A DNA stretch of 64,000 nucleotides, from contig NZ_FNIG01000001.1 of NCBI RefSeq assembly GCF_900103915.1, positions 248,001-312,000 of the forward strand. Reading direction: 5' to 3'. Each line of letters begins with the position of its first letter. Position 1 is the stretch's first letter. The position numbers were made by a program, and so were the translations under genes. Under the pieces are notes generated by a model. That model was given only the letters and a program-made list of their open reading frames with translations, did no database searches and was not told where the DNA came from. This stretch comes from Tenuibacillus multivorans. GTDB lineage: Bacteria > Bacillota > Bacilli > Bacillales > Alkalibacillaceae. Positions 42,214 through 51,255 of this stretch are shown here, one piece after another.

Positions 42214-42245
42214 CCCCGTCATTCGGTAATGGCGGGGTAATTTTT
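42214..42245 (+). terminator. Riboswitch-controlled terminator
   Basis: CCCCGTCATT (42214-42223) pairs with AATGGCGGGG (42228-42237) and is followed by TAATTTTTA, 20 nt before the first gene. This is the likely expression platform of the c-di-GMP riboswitch. Confidence 0.85.
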
Positions 42246-42265
42246 ATGTAATGGAGGTGACAGAA

Positions 42266-42607
42266 GTGATTCTTCGTAACCTGAGTACAGATGAAGAAAT
42301 TGCTCATTATATTCAATCGGCTTACACCTTTACGAAACGGTTAAAAGGTTTAATGTTTACAGACGAACTGAATTCAGGTTACGGGTTGCATATCTTACCC
42401 TGCCAGTCGGTACACACACATTTTATGCGTTACCCCATTGATGTTGTGTATTGCAACAAGAGTCTATATGTCATTGATATTGACGAGAATCTTCCTCCAG
42501 GTAAGTTTGGGAAACGGAGAAAGGGTGCGCACTCGGTACTTGAACTCCCCACTGGTACCGTGGCGCACTCGACATTACAAATTGGACACCAACTAGAATT
42601 ACGATAA
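42266..42607 (+). CDS. DUF192 family protein
   Basis: The 113-residue protein matches DUF192: RLKGLMFTDELNSGYGLHIL, CQSVHTHFMRYPIDVVYCNK and the ending LELPTGTVAHSTLQIGHQLEL. The biochemical role of this family is unknown; members often sit beside Tad pilus genes in Firmicutes. GTG 42266 is preferred, six bases after GGAGGTG; the frame from ATG 42251 overlaps that site. It is the first gene behind the riboswitch. Confidence 0.8.
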   Translation: MILRNLSTDEEIAHYIQSAYTFTKRLKGLMFTDELNSGYGLHILPCQSVHTHFMRYPIDVVYCNKSLYVIDIDENLPPGKFGKRRKGAHSVLELPTGTVAHSTLQIGHQLELR

Positions 42608-42641
42608 ATCTATTAAAAAATTTTAAAAGGAGTTGTTTTAA

Positions 42642-42833
42642 GTGAAAAAGTTTTTGACTCAATTCATTCGTGAAGAAGAAGGACAAGGGATGGCGGAATA
42701 CGCGTTAGTGTTAGGTGTAATTGCGGTAGGAGTTGTAGGTGTTTTAGCGGTGTTTGGTGATAAAATACTAGGTGTCTTTGAGACTATTAGAGACGAATTT
42801 GATCAAGTTCCTGGTTCTGAAGGAACTGAATAA
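42642..42833 (+). CDS. flp: Flp-type major pilin
   Basis: The 63-residue prepilin has a short charged leader ending in EEEG, then QGMAEYALVLGVIAVGVVG, the Flp motif with Glu5 and Tyr6 of the mature protein if cleaved after that Gly. One membrane helix and an acidic tail follow. The start is GTG behind AAAGGAG. As the first structural gene of the Tad locus it encodes the pilus subunit, processed by the prepilin peptidase encoded next. Confidence 0.92.
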   Translation: MKKFLTQFIREEEGQGMAEYALVLGVIAVGVVGVLAVFGDKILGVFETIRDEFDQVPGSEGTE

Positions 42834-42872
42834 AGTCTAATTACGTCCTATAAATGAATGGAGGCCTGAGCA

Positions 42873-43382
42873 ATGGAAATCTTAATCGACTTGCTATTAT
42901 TCGCTGTATTAGTGATTAGTTTTTTAACTGATTTAAAACAACGGAAAATTTACAATAAAGTACTTTTTCCTGCTTTAATCCTTGCTCTCCTCCTTCATCC
43001 TATTTTTAGTGGTTTTGATGGAATCAAGAGCTCAATATTGGGCTTACTTCTTGGATTTGGCATCTTATTGATTCCATATCTGATGGGTGGAATGGGCGCT
43101 GGTGATGTCAAGCTACTTGCGGTCATCGGAGCGATAAAAGGTCCAGCATTTGTTTTTGCGACAGCGGTGTATATGGCGCTATTAGGTGGACTGATTGGAA
43201 TCGCCTTAATCGTATTACGAAAGGACTTTTTTAAACGTCTTTATTACGCTTTTTCTAACATGAGATATGGAATGCAATTATTGAAACCGGATAAAGAGAC
43301 GATGCAGCGAACGTTTCCTTATGGTGTCGCGATTGTCGGTGGTGCTTGTCTAACCTTTTTTCTAGAGGGTGTGGTGATTTAA
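42873..43382 (+). CDS. tadV: Tad prepilin peptidase (TadV/CpaA, A24 family)
   Basis: The 169-residue membrane protein has the two catalytic aspartates of type IV prepilin peptidases: Asp in FLTDLKQRKIYN (about 20) and in GGMGAGDVKLLAVIG (about 76). The N-methylation domain of larger peptidases is absent, as usual for Tad systems. Five to six helices are predicted. It cleaves the Flp prepilin and the TadE-type pseudopilins. TAATG overlap couples it to the next gene. Confidence 0.92.
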   Translation: MEILIDLLLFAVLVISFLTDLKQRKIYNKVLFPALILALLLHPIFSGFDGIKSSILGLLLGFGILLIPYLMGGMGAGDVKLLAVIGAIKGPAFVFATAVYMALLGGLIGIALIVLRKDFFKRLYYAFSNMRYGMQLLKPDKETMQRTFPYGVAIVGGACLTFFLEGVVI

Positions 43383-43765
43383 TGTTTCGTAATGAAAAAG
43401 GGCAATCCATTGTCGAATTTTCATTAGTTATACCATTATTAATGCTTATGTTAATCGGTGTATTTGATGTTGGGCGTATGATGTATTCATACTCTGGCCT
43501 ACATTTTACAGCGCAAGAGACGGTTCGATTAGGTGGATTTGGTTATTCGAACGAGGAAATTATTGATTTTGCTAAAAACCATTTCCAAACGGGTGAACCG
43601 GAAAATCTCACCGTTTCGATTTCACCATCTGAAGATCTTCGTAAGTCTGGTGAGTATATCACGGTGACGCTAAATTACCCTATTCAACCGATTACACCAT
43701 TTGCTGAACAAATTTTTGGCGATGCGATTCAATTAACGTCTGAATCGACAATCAGGATTGAATGA
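43382..43765 (+). CDS. tadE: TadE-family pseudopilin
   Basis: The 127-residue protein starts with NEKGQSIVEFSLVIPLLMLM, the TadE prepilin-like N-terminus with the cleavage Gly and Glu5, then one membrane helix and an extracytoplasmic beta-rich domain. It starts at the ATG overlapping the peptidase stop; the frame upstream lies inside that gene. TadE and TadG proteins are minor pilins needed for Flp pilus assembly. Confidence 0.9.
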   Translation: MFRNEKGQSIVEFSLVIPLLMLMLIGVFDVGRMMYSYSGLHFTAQETVRLGGFGYSNEEIIDFAKNHFQTGEPENLTVSISPSEDLRKSGEYITVTLNYPIQPITPFAEQIFGDAIQLTSESTIRIE

Positions 43766-43775
43766 TGGGAGCGGT

Positions 43776-44675
43776 ATGATGATCAAGCGTTTTATAAAAA
43801 ATGAAAGTGCGAACGCGACGTTTTTAGTGACGATATCGTTTACGGGTCTGCTTGCGTTAACAGGATTAGTTGTCGATGGTGGCTTGCTATATTCAACGCA
43901 TGCTGATTTACAAAAGTCAGCTAATGCTGCTGTGTTATCGGGTGGACAAGAGCTAACCGAGGAACAAGAGGTTGTGCAACAAATAGTTGATGAAACGTTG
44001 ACCTATCATGAAGAACTTGATTCGTTAATTGAAACGACCATCATTCCTGAAAGAAGGGTGACGGTCGAACTTGAGAAGCCAGTAGGAACAACGTTTATGC
44101 AGCTGTTTGGAGTTGATTCAGTAGATGTCAATGTCGATGCAACGGCCCGAATTGCTGTGATGGGACGTGCAACGGGTGTCGCACCACTTGGAATCGATAA
44201 GTCAGTAGATTTGGAGTATGGCGAAGAGTACACCCTAAAGGTTGATGAATCAGGTGTTGATACAGGATTCTTTGGGATTTTAGCTTTGGATGGCCCAGGG
44301 GCACGAACTTATAAAGAGACGCTCTTACACGGATCTGATGGGGAATTTAAGATTGGAGATGTGATTGACACACAGACGGGTAACATTGCCGGACCAACAA
44401 AAGAGGCAGTCGATATTTTAGTTAATAGCTGCAGTGATATGGATGAACCGGATTGTCGTCGTATTTTATTAATCCCCGTTTATGAACCGTATAATCATAA
44501 TCAAAACCAGATGAAAGAAGTTAAGATTGTCGGGTTTGCTCACTTTTATCTCACAGAGCCAATGGATGGTGACGAAAAAACGATTAAAGGCATTTTCATT
44601 AAAGAAATTGATAAAGGCTTTGAAGAGGATGGGGCCGTCAATCGTGGAGCATTTATTGTTAAACTTTCAGAGTAG
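43776..44675 (+). CDS. tadG: TadG-like pilus assembly protein
   Basis: The 299-residue protein has a short basic N-terminus, then ESANATFLVTISFTGLLALT and VVDGGLLYSTHADLQKSANA, the pattern of the Tad/TadG N-terminal domain with one membrane helix. The rest is an extracytoplasmic domain with two cysteines (NSCSDMDEPDC) that could form a disulfide. ATG 43776 follows GGGAG; an upstream TTG overlaps the tadE end. It lacks a von Willebrand domain found in some TadG proteins, so the symbol is tentative. Confidence 0.75.
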   Translation: MMIKRFIKNESANATFLVTISFTGLLALTGLVVDGGLLYSTHADLQKSANAAVLSGGQELTEEQEVVQQIVDETLTYHEELDSLIETTIIPERRVTVELEKPVGTTFMQLFGVDSVDVNVDATARIAVMGRATGVAPLGIDKSVDLEYGEEYTLKVDESGVDTGFFGILALDGPGARTYKETLLHGSDGEFKIGDVIDTQTGNIAGPTKEAVDILVNSCSDMDEPDCRRILLIPVYEPYNHNQNQMKEVKIVGFAHFYLTEPMDGDEKTIKGIFIKEIDKGFEEDGAVNRGAFIVKLSE

Positions 44676-44690
44676 ATAGTAGGTGAAGGT

Positions 44691-45446
44691 ATGCAATCAA
44701 GGATTTTTTTCTTACTAGCGATCTTAATGGGTATCATTACGACCGCTATCTTTTTTTATACGAATCAAAATAACGAACCAGCGCCTGTTGAGGAAACACC
44801 GGTGACAGAAGTTGTCGTGCTTACGAATGATGTTTCTGAGAATCAGCGTTTAACCGGGGAAGATGTCACATTGAAGGCGATTCCTAAAGACCAAGCACAT
44901 GCTGCCACTTTGTCGTCAGTTGATGACGTGCAGGGGAAGTTTGCAACGGCTGGAATGGTTGAAGGTGAGGTTGTGCTTTCCCATCGCTTGAAATCAAGTA
45001 AGGAAGAACAGCGCTTAGTGTCACGTAAGGTAAGAGATGGCTATCGTGCGGTTTCAATTGATACGGATATGGTTCGGTCTGTAACGAATTTAATAGAGCC
45101 GGAAGATTATGTCGATGTGATTTTTACATATCAGATAGAGGATGAGGCAGAGGGGGAAGGCGGCAATACTGAAATTAGTAGTCGATTAACATCTGGCATT
45201 TCCGAAAATCTATTAGATGCTTCCGAATCTGTCATCTTACTAGAAGAAATACGTGTTTTATCGGTCGGTCGTAAAATGGTGACGAACCCCAATGGAGGGG
45301 ACTACGTCGAGTACAGTCAGGTGACATTAGAGTTACCGCCACGTGATGTTGTGGCGCTAGTGAATGCAAGTGAACAGGGATCAATCCATTTAGCCTTACA
45401 TTCACGTATTGTACCTGAAGAAGAAGCAGAAGATAGCGAAGAATAA
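44691..45446 (+). CDS. cpaB: Pilus assembly protein CpaB/RcpC
   Basis: The 251-residue protein has an N-terminal membrane helix (about 4-22), a SAF domain (TEVVVLTNDVSENQRLTGED to about residue 110) and an RcpC/CpaB domain with RAVSIDTDMVRSVTNLIEPE and VTLELPPRDVVALVNASEQG. In Tad systems it is a periplasmic or extracytoplasmic assembly factor, here in an organism without outer membrane. AGGTGAAGG is the ribosome site. Confidence 0.9.
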   Translation: MQSRIFFLLAILMGIITTAIFFYTNQNNEPAPVEETPVTEVVVLTNDVSENQRLTGEDVTLKAIPKDQAHAATLSSVDDVQGKFATAGMVEGEVVLSHRLKSSKEEQRLVSRKVRDGYRAVSIDTDMVRSVTNLIEPEDYVDVIFTYQIEDEAEGEGGNTEISSRLTSGISENLLDASESVILLEEIRVLSVGRKMVTNPNGGDYVEYSQVTLELPPRDVVALVNASEQGSIHLALHSRIVPEEEAEDSEE

Positions 45447-45473
45447 CCACTTAAGCCGATTGGGGGGAGCAAT

Positions 45474-46286
45474 ATGGCTGAAGTAGAGCAAGACATAAAG
45501 AAAAAAGAAGGCCAAGTCATTACCGTCTGTAGTGGTAAAGGCGGTGTAGGTAAGACGGTACTATCCGTTAATTTAGCGATTGCACTAAGTAAGAAAAACG
45601 TTGATGTTGCACTCATTGATGGCGAATTTCAGTTTGGTGACGTCGGGCTAGCGATGGATTTGCAGCCTTCATTTACGATGAAAGATATCGTCGACGAACA
45701 GGATCGCTTAGACGAATATAACATAACAAATTATTTAACGCGGCATGAAAGTGGTGTCAAAGTATTAACAGCACCGGATCGTCCGGAATATGCCGAGTTA
45801 GTTACAGGTGATTTAATACGACAAACGGTGCAATTGTTGAAGCGTAACTTTGATTATATCGTCATCGATGCAGGATACGGCATGAAGGATAAGACGGTTG
45901 ATTTTATGGAAGAGGCAGATAAGGTTCTAACGGTTACGACATTAGAGGTAGCATCTTTGAAAAATACAAAAATGATGCTGGAAACGATACACCAGCTCCA
46001 ATTTGATCAGAAGCTGGAGTTAATTTTAAATCGATATAACATGGATAGTTTGATTAAAACGGAAGAGGTACCAGGGATGTTACGAGTTGAAGACGTTCGC
46101 CACATTCCGAATAACTTTAAGTTAACCTCACAGTCGATGAATTTAGGTGTTCCCGTTGTGGTAAGCCATGCGAAGTCAGATGTAGCAAAAGGTATTTTTA
46201 AGCTGGCACAAGCTTTGATTGATGAGCAGAGCGGGACGCAAGAGAAGAAAAAAGGTTCGCTACTTGGAAAGATGTTTTCCAAATAA
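45474..46286 (+). CDS. tadZ: MinD/ParA-like pilus localisation ATPase (TadZ/CpaE)
   Basis: The 270-residue ATPase has the deviant Walker A CSGKGGVGKTVLSVNLAIAL near residue 19, switch motif DGEFQFGDVGLAMDL and VIDAGYGMKDKT. Unlike proteobacterial TadZ it has no N-terminal receiver-like domain. The protein places the pilus machinery in the cell. TGGGGGGAG precedes the ATG. It is followed by the secretion ATPase gene after 49 nt. Confidence 0.88.
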   Translation: MAEVEQDIKKKEGQVITVCSGKGGVGKTVLSVNLAIALSKKNVDVALIDGEFQFGDVGLAMDLQPSFTMKDIVDEQDRLDEYNITNYLTRHESGVKVLTAPDRPEYAELVTGDLIRQTVQLLKRNFDYIVIDAGYGMKDKTVDFMEEADKVLTVTTLEVASLKNTKMMLETIHQLQFDQKLELILNRYNMDSLIKTEEVPGMLRVEDVRHIPNNFKLTSQSMNLGVPVVVSHAKSDVAKGIFKLAQALIDEQSGTQEKKKGSLLGKMFSK

Positions 46287-46335
46287 ATCGGAAGAAAGGA
46301 AAACGAGGCTAGTTTAAGTCGTTGGAGGTGTCGTC

Positions 46336-47748
46336 ATGAGTTTATTAGAACGTTTAAATAAGCAGGAGCAAAAAGCTGAAGAAAAGGTAAAACCGCAAGA
46401 ACCCACACAGGAGAAAAAGGAAGCGACGGCACCAAAGCCCGAACCGAAAAAGGAAAGTAAGCCAGCAAAAAGTCGTCCAATACTTGATGAACAACACATC
46501 GCTTTTAAAGATTTAGTCCATAAGGAGATTTTAAAGGAAATAAGTGGCGATCAACCGAAGGAAGAAATCGTTCCAAAGGTGGAAGAAATCGCGGTTGACT
46601 TAATCAAAGAAAATGAAGCCTTTCGAACGGTTGACCGGAAGCGTGTCGTTGATGATTTGGTCAATGACCTAACGGGTTATGGTCCGATTAATCCACTTTT
46701 GGCGGATGAAGATGTGTCTGAAGTCATGGTTAATGGACCAGATCAAGTTTACTGCGAACGGGATGGAAGGCTTGAGTTAACCGATATTACATTCCGAGAT
46801 GATGACCATGTGCATCATGTCATAGAAAAAATTGTAGCACCACTGGGCCGACGTATCGATGAAAGCAGTCCGATGGTAGATGCGCGTCTACCGGATGGTT
46901 CACGTGTCAATGCGATTATTCCACCGCTTGCACTAAATGGACCGACGCTCACGATTCGTAAGTTCGCAACGGATCCATTCAAGATAGATGATTTAGTTAA
47001 CTTTGGAACCTTAACACAGGAGATGGCAACCTTTATTGATGCTTGCGTTAAAGCTCGTCTCAACATTTTTGTTAGTGGTGGTACGGGTTCCGGGAAAACG
47101 ACGTCGTTGAACGTACTTTCTAATTTTATTCCAAATGACGAACGGATTGTGACGATTGAGGATGCGGCTGAGCTGCAATTAGGACAGGATCACGTCGTAT
47201 CTCTTGAATCACGTCCACCTAACCTAGAAGGAAAAGGTGCGATTTCGATTCGTGATTTAGTTCGGAACTCATTGCGTATGCGCCCAGATCGCATTGTAAT
47301 TGGTGAGGTTCGTGGGGCGGAGGCGCTTGATATGCTTCAAGCGATGAACACCGGTCACGATGGGTCACTAGCAACGGGTCACTCGAACAGTCCACGTGAT
47401 ATGTTATCGCGTCTTGAAACGATGGTATTACTTGCAGGTGTCGAGCTACCGATTAAAGCGATTCGTGATCAGATTTCAGGTGCGATTGATTTGATTATTC
47501 AGCAATCCCGCCTTAAAGATGGTTCAAGGAAAATTGTGAAAATTACGGAAGTGCAAGGCTTAGAGGGCGATGTCATTGTACTACAGGACATCTTTGAATT
47601 TGAACAAACAGGCGTAGATTCGGAAGGAAAAATCCAGGGGCATCTCGTTCCAACTGGTGTTCGACCAAAGTTTTTTGATCAAATTCAAAATACGGATATT
47701 CATATTCCGACGAACGTCTTTGTACGTGAAGAGGAGTGGAATGTATGA
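46336..47748 (+). CDS. tadA: Type II/IV secretion ATPase TadA/CpaF
   Basis: The 470-residue ATPase has a Lys/Glu/Pro-rich N-terminal tail (about 1-60), the N-terminal domain with [20 protein letters not shown], Walker [20 protein letters not shown], Asp box [10 protein letters not shown], Walker [21 protein letters not shown] and the His box [15 protein letters not shown]. It powers Flp pilus polymerisation as a hexamer at the membrane. GGAGGTG precedes the ATG. It overlaps tadB. Confidence 0.95.
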   Translation: MSLLERLNKQEQKAEEKVKPQEPTQEKKEATAPKPEPKKESKPAKSRPILDEQHIAFKDLVHKEILKEISGDQPKEEIVPKVEEIAVDLIKENEAFRTVDRKRVVDDLVNDLTGYGPINPLLADEDVSEVMVNGPDQVYCERDGRLELTDITFRDDDHVHHVIEKIVAPLGRRIDESSPMVDARLPDGSRVNAIIPPLALNGPTLTIRKFATDPFKIDDLVNFGTLTQEMATFIDACVKARLNIFVSGGTGSGKTTSLNVLSNFIPNDERIVTIEDAAELQLGQDHVVSLESRPPNLEGKGAISIRDLVRNSLRMRPDRIVIGEVRGAEALDMLQAMNTGHDGSLATGHSNSPRDMLSRLETMVLLAGVELPIKAIRDQISGAIDLIIQQSRLKDGSRKIVKITEVQGLEGDVIVLQDIFEFEQTGVDSEGKIQGHLVPTGVRPKFFDQIQNTDIHIPTNVFVREEEWNV

Positions 47749-48719
47749 ACCTAGAGTATGTCATGTTAGCAGGAGTTCTACTCACCTCGACCTTGCTTTT
47801 CTTAGCCATATTCCATCGTCTTTTTTATAAAGATCAAAAGATGAAGGAAAGGGTCCAGCAGTATATTTTTGAAGAACAGCCCGAGCAACCGCCAGAAAAA
47901 GATGAGAAAGTGAAAATGGCGGTTGAATTCCGCATGACGAAGGAGCGCATCCGCAAACGATTACAAAAACAGGATAAAGGTCAAAAAATTGAAATGGAGC
48001 TTCATCAGGCCGGGATTCCCATTAAACCAGAAGAATATGTCATGTTTAAATGGATTTCCATTGCTTTTTTTGCGGGGCTATTTTATTTAATATTTGACCA
48101 TTTTCTACTCCTTTTTATCGGAGCCATTTTTGGTATGATGATTCCGCGTTTTGTTGTAGCACGAAAGAAGAAACAGCGAATCAATCAGTTTAACGACCAT
48201 TTAGCCGAGATGATTTCTTCAATTGTAAGTGCGTTACGCGCTGGTTTTAGTTTTCCGCAAGCGATGCAAAATGTTCGAAATGAATCCCCCTCCCCTGTTA
48301 AGGAAGAGCTAGAACAATTACTCAAAGAAATGCAATATGGGGCAACAGTAGAGGAGTCATTGAACCGTATGAAAGAGCGCGTACCGAGCGATGATTTGGA
48401 TTTAATGATTCAGGCGATTGTCATCCAGCGTCAAGTCGGGGGTAACTTAGCTGTTGTGTTAGAAAAAATCGTCCACACAATCCGAGAACGAATCAAGATC
48501 CAAGGGCAAATTAAAACACTGACCGCACAAGGAAAAATGTCCGGTGTCGTCGTTGGGTTACTACCGTTTGGTTTAGCTGGCATGCTTTATGTGATGAACC
48601 CTGAGTATATGGGTGTTCTCTTTACCCATCCAGTTGGTGTCGTGCTCATCATTATAGCAAGTATCTCGATGGTTATTGGATTTATCTTTATTCAAAAAAT
48701 CACGTCGATTGAGGTGTGA
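47745..48719 (+). CDS. tadB: Tad pilus inner membrane protein TadB
   Basis: The 324-residue protein has an N-terminal helix, two helices at about 98-135, a type II secretion F domain ([20 protein letters not shown], then [19 protein letters not shown]) and two C-terminal helices. ATG 47745 overlaps the tadA stop by four bases, with GAGGAG upstream. TadB and TadC together form the platform on which TadA works. Confidence 0.92.
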   Translation: MNLEYVMLAGVLLTSTLLFLAIFHRLFYKDQKMKERVQQYIFEEQPEQPPEKDEKVKMAVEFRMTKERIRKRLQKQDKGQKIEMELHQAGIPIKPEEYVMFKWISIAFFAGLFYLIFDHFLLLFIGAIFGMMIPRFVVARKKKQRINQFNDHLAEMISSIVSALRAGFSFPQAMQNVRNESPSPVKEELEQLLKEMQYGATVEESLNRMKERVPSDDLDLMIQAIVIQRQVGGNLAVVLEKIVHTIRERIKIQGQIKTLTAQGKMSGVVVGLLPFGLAGMLYVMNPEYMGVLFTHPVGVVLIIIASISMVIGFIFIQKITSIEV

Positions 48720-48723
48720 AGTC

Positions 48724-49653
48724 ATGTTAGTCGTATTATATATGATGACCATTGTATTTATAATCGGTGGCTTCATCCTATATCGAAAAGAAAAGGTGCA
48801 GAAGATTACATCGCGTAAGTCTTATATTAATGGTGTGAGTGGAACGGCAGCTTTGGATATCACTGAGGAAGATGACGAGAAAGATCGCTCACTTTTTCAA
48901 CGCATAATCGAACCAAAGCTAAAAGAGTTTAAACGTCGCTTCAGGCGACAAATGCCGAATAAAAAACAAGAAAAACTAGAATTAAAACTAATGCGCGCGG
49001 GTAATCCTATGGGGCTAACCCCGTTTGAATACCGTCTTGTACAAATGATTTTGTACCTATTAATTCCTTTTTTATTTAGTGTTCTAGCCTTAATTGGAAA
49101 TCTATCATTTGGGCGTGGACTTTTTGTCGCAGTGCTAGGCCTGGGATTAGCCGCCTATCTACCGGTTGTTTATTTACGAATGAAAACAGCAACGCGCTAT
49201 ACCGAAGCCGTGAAGGAACTTCCTGATTTCATTGACTTATTAGCTGTCAGTATGGAAGCGGGTCTTGGCTTTGACTCCGCTTTAGGTAAGGTTGTATCCA
49301 AGCAGGAAGGTGTATTATCCAAGGAATTTCGACGTTGTCTGGAGGAATTAAAACTCGGAAAAACGCGTCGTCAAGCTTTATCTGGTGTACGCGAGCGACT
49401 AGAAGTTGATGATGTTAAATTACTCGTTGGTAGCATTATTCAAGCGGAACAGCTTGGGGTCGGAATGGTTCAAACCTTGCGTGTTCAGTCGGATGAGGTT
49501 AGAGAACGCCGTAAACAACGAGCCGAAGAACAGGCCATGAAGGCACCGATTAAAATGTTATTTCCACTCGTATTATTTATATTCCCGTGTATATTTATCG
49601 TTTTATTAGGTCCAGCTGTGATTGAAATCATCGGAATGTTTTCGAGTCGGTAG
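48724..49653 (+). CDS. tadC: Tad pilus inner membrane protein TadC
   Basis: The 309-residue protein parallels TadB: an N-terminal helix, two central helices, a type II secretion F domain (LPDFIDLLAVSMEAGLGFDS and LLVGSIIQAEQLGVGM) and a final helix pair. ATG 48724 follows GAGGTG, four bases after the tadB stop; the longer frame lies inside tadB. It is the last gene of the operon and is followed by a strong terminator. Confidence 0.92.
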   Translation: MLVVLYMMTIVFIIGGFILYRKEKVQKITSRKSYINGVSGTAALDITEEDDEKDRSLFQRIIEPKLKEFKRRFRRQMPNKKQEKLELKLMRAGNPMGLTPFEYRLVQMILYLLIPFLFSVLALIGNLSFGRGLFVAVLGLGLAAYLPVVYLRMKTATRYTEAVKELPDFIDLLAVSMEAGLGFDSALGKVVSKQEGVLSKEFRRCLEELKLGKTRRQALSGVRERLEVDDVKLLVGSIIQAEQLGVGMVQTLRVQSDEVRERRKQRAEEQAMKAPIKMLFPLVLFIFPCIFIVLLGPAVIEIIGMFSSR

Positions 49654-49656
49654 GTC

Positions 49657-49682
49657 AAGCACGTTTAGGCGTGCTTTTTTTG
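49657..49682 (+). terminator. Terminator of the tad operon
   Basis: AAGCACG/CGTGCTT stem with a six-base loop followed by TTTTTTTG, four bases after the tadC stop. Confidence 0.9.
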
Positions 49683-49766
49683 TTTATAATGCTGACAAAG
49701 TGTCTAATTAAAAAATCCAAACTTCTAAAATTAATGAACTTGTCTAAAGCAATCACTTATTCACTA

Positions 49767-49775
49767 CATACAATA
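49767..49775 (+). promoter_or_regulatory. Candidate sporulation-type -10 element (CATACAATA)
   Basis: CATACAATA lies about 35 nt before the DUF4183 gene and resembles -10 elements of mother-cell sigma factors SigE/SigK. No clear -35 was found, so this is a weak call. Confidence 0.3.
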
Positions 49776-49808
49776 ATAATGTAATTCTAGGATCTAAGGG
49801 GGATAATC

Positions 49809-50192
49809 ATGCCTTTAGAATTAATGAAGCTAAATGTTGCGGCGTCAACGGTAACAACAGTTGGTCCAACGGTAGAGAAGTTTTTCTATGTAACCGATAC
49901 AGAAACAGCTGCAGGGTCGACGTTATCGATTGATACAGCTGATTTCTTTGGTGATGATGGTGCAGCGGTTACTGAACTACCAGCTTTAGCTACCGATAAT
50001 AGCTATTTTAAGATCTATATTAATGGTGTCGCACAAATGCAAGGGTTATCCACTTATACGCCAGGTGCAACGGCAGTTGGTTCATTGAATGTTGACGTAC
50101 CGGCAGATGGAGACCCGATTCTAGTAAATACAGCTATTGTATTAGAAGTTGTTAATTATTCACCAACTTCTACAACAAATGTGATAACTTAG
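49809..50192 (+). CDS. DUF4183 domain protein
   Basis: The 127-residue protein matches DUF4183: KLNVAASTVTTVGPTVEKFF, the SIDTADFFGDDGAAVTEL region, then SYFKIYINGVAQMQGLSTYT and the ending IVLEVVNY. It is rich in Thr, Ala and Val with no charged patches and no signal peptide, as in spore-surface or exosporium-associated proteins of Bacillus in which this domain is found. AAGGGGG precedes the ATG. A second DUF4183 gene faces it from the other strand. Confidence 0.8.
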   Translation: MPLELMKLNVAASTVTTVGPTVEKFFYVTDTETAAGSTLSIDTADFFGDDGAAVTELPALATDNSYFKIYINGVAQMQGLSTYTPGATAVGSLNVDVPADGDPILVNTAIVLEVVNYSPTSTTNVIT

Positions 50193-50200
50193 CAATTTTT

Positions 50201-50230
50201 GAAAGGGTTTCGCTAATGAAACCCTTTCTT
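50201..50230. terminator. Bidirectional terminator
   Basis: A perfect 11-bp stem (GAAAGGGTTTC / GAAACCCTTTC) with a six-base loop and T-rich flank lies between the two convergent DUF4183 genes. Confidence 0.85.
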
Positions 50231-50238
50231 TATTTGGT

Positions 50239-50613
50239 TTAACTTTGATAAATTCTAATAAACTGAAGAATAATGGGTGTATCTTTAGGAGGAATATCGG
50301 CTGTTTTTAACTTCAGCGTTCCTTTTTCAACTTCATAAGTGTTTGGCGGTTGTAGAACACCGTTAATAAATAAATTCATATAAGAAATAGATTGGGGATC
50401 TAATATACCTCGTTTCCCGTATTGCTTTAACTCATCTTCGTTAGAATAAATTGATTTAACACCATCTGATAAGGCATTGTATTGATACGTATCAACTTTT
50501 AAAACCCTATTAGGAAGCTTGATTGATAGATGAATCAACATATCGGAGGTTGAGGTTTGCCAATCGTACACGCTTTTAGTCGAAATAACTTGTTTTTTAA
50601 TATAGGGCTTCAT
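50239..50613 (-). CDS. DUF4183 domain protein (second type)
   Basis: The 124-residue protein carries [40 protein letters not shown] and the ending [12 protein letters not shown], typical of the other DUF4183 subgroup. ATG 50613 follows AGGTG by six bases; a GTG nine bases earlier overlaps it. It has no signal peptide. The convergent pair with a different DUF4183 protein suggests a spore-coat or exosporium context, but no other spore gene is adjacent. Confidence 0.8.
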   Translation of the reverse strand: MKPYIKKQVISTKSVYDWQTSTSDMLIHLSIKLPNRVLKVDTYQYNALSDGVKSIYSNEDELKQYGKRGILDPQSISYMNLFINGVLQPPNTYEVEKGTLKLKTADIPPKDTPIILQFIRIYQS

Positions 50614-50732
50614 CTTAATCACCTAACCTATTTCATCTTATGTTTGTCTGTGATGAGTGTTTAGGGAAGGTGCATAGATTTAAGAGATTTTATATGCCTT
50701 GTGTTAAACTAATGATAAGAGGAGTGAACGTG

Positions 50733-51182
50733 ATGGGATTTAAAAGAGACGTACATATTCATGCACCAATTGACCAAGTGTTTCGCGTAACGACAACGTA
50801 TGAATACGCCCCAAAAGTATTAAGTCATATTGCGGATATAGAAATTGTCGGAGATGCTCCAATTGGTGTTGGATCGAAAATTAAAGAAACACGAAAAATA
50901 AGTCAAACACAGGTTGAAAACATGTTAGAAGTGGTCGAATACGAACCGAACAAACGGTTTGCGATTCATAGTGAGCAAAATGGCTTGGATCTAGATTATG
51001 TGTACACGTTTTCTGAAGTTGATGGTGGGACAAGGGTTGAATTTGAAGGTAAAATTAAGGCGAAAGGGTTGCGAAATATAATGATGAAGCCATTGATTAA
51101 TCGGATTATAAAAAAGGAAGATGGCGACCATTTAGACAAATTAAAGCAATACATTCACAATCAAGATTCGGATGAAAAATAG
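50733..51182 (+). CDS. SRPBCC/polyketide cyclase-like lipid-binding fold protein
   Basis: The 149-residue protein has the START-like (SRPBCC) beginning FKRDVHIHAPIDQVFRVTTT and the later YVYTFSEVDGGTRVEFEGKI strand pair, then a long C-terminal helix. Such proteins bind hydrophobic ligands or modify them. ATG 50733 with GGAGTG upstream is chosen; the longer frame has no site and crosses the promoter region. Single-gene unit with its own terminator. Ligand unknown. Confidence 0.8.
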   Translation: MGFKRDVHIHAPIDQVFRVTTTYEYAPKVLSHIADIEIVGDAPIGVGSKIKETRKISQTQVENMLEVVEYEPNKRFAIHSEQNGLDLDYVYTFSEVDGGTRVEFEGKIKAKGLRNIMMKPLINRIIKKEDGDHLDKLKQYIHNQDSDEK

Positions 51183-51208
51183 ACCGTTCTGTTAAGGCGG
51201 TCTATTTA
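51177..51208 (+). terminator. Rho-independent terminator
   Basis: A perfect 10-bp stem (AAATAGACCG / CGGTCTATTT) overlapping the stop codon. Confidence 0.85.
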
Positions 51209-51255
51209 TAGTATTTTTAAAGAGGGACAGAGTAGTGGGAGAAGAGGTGATTTTG

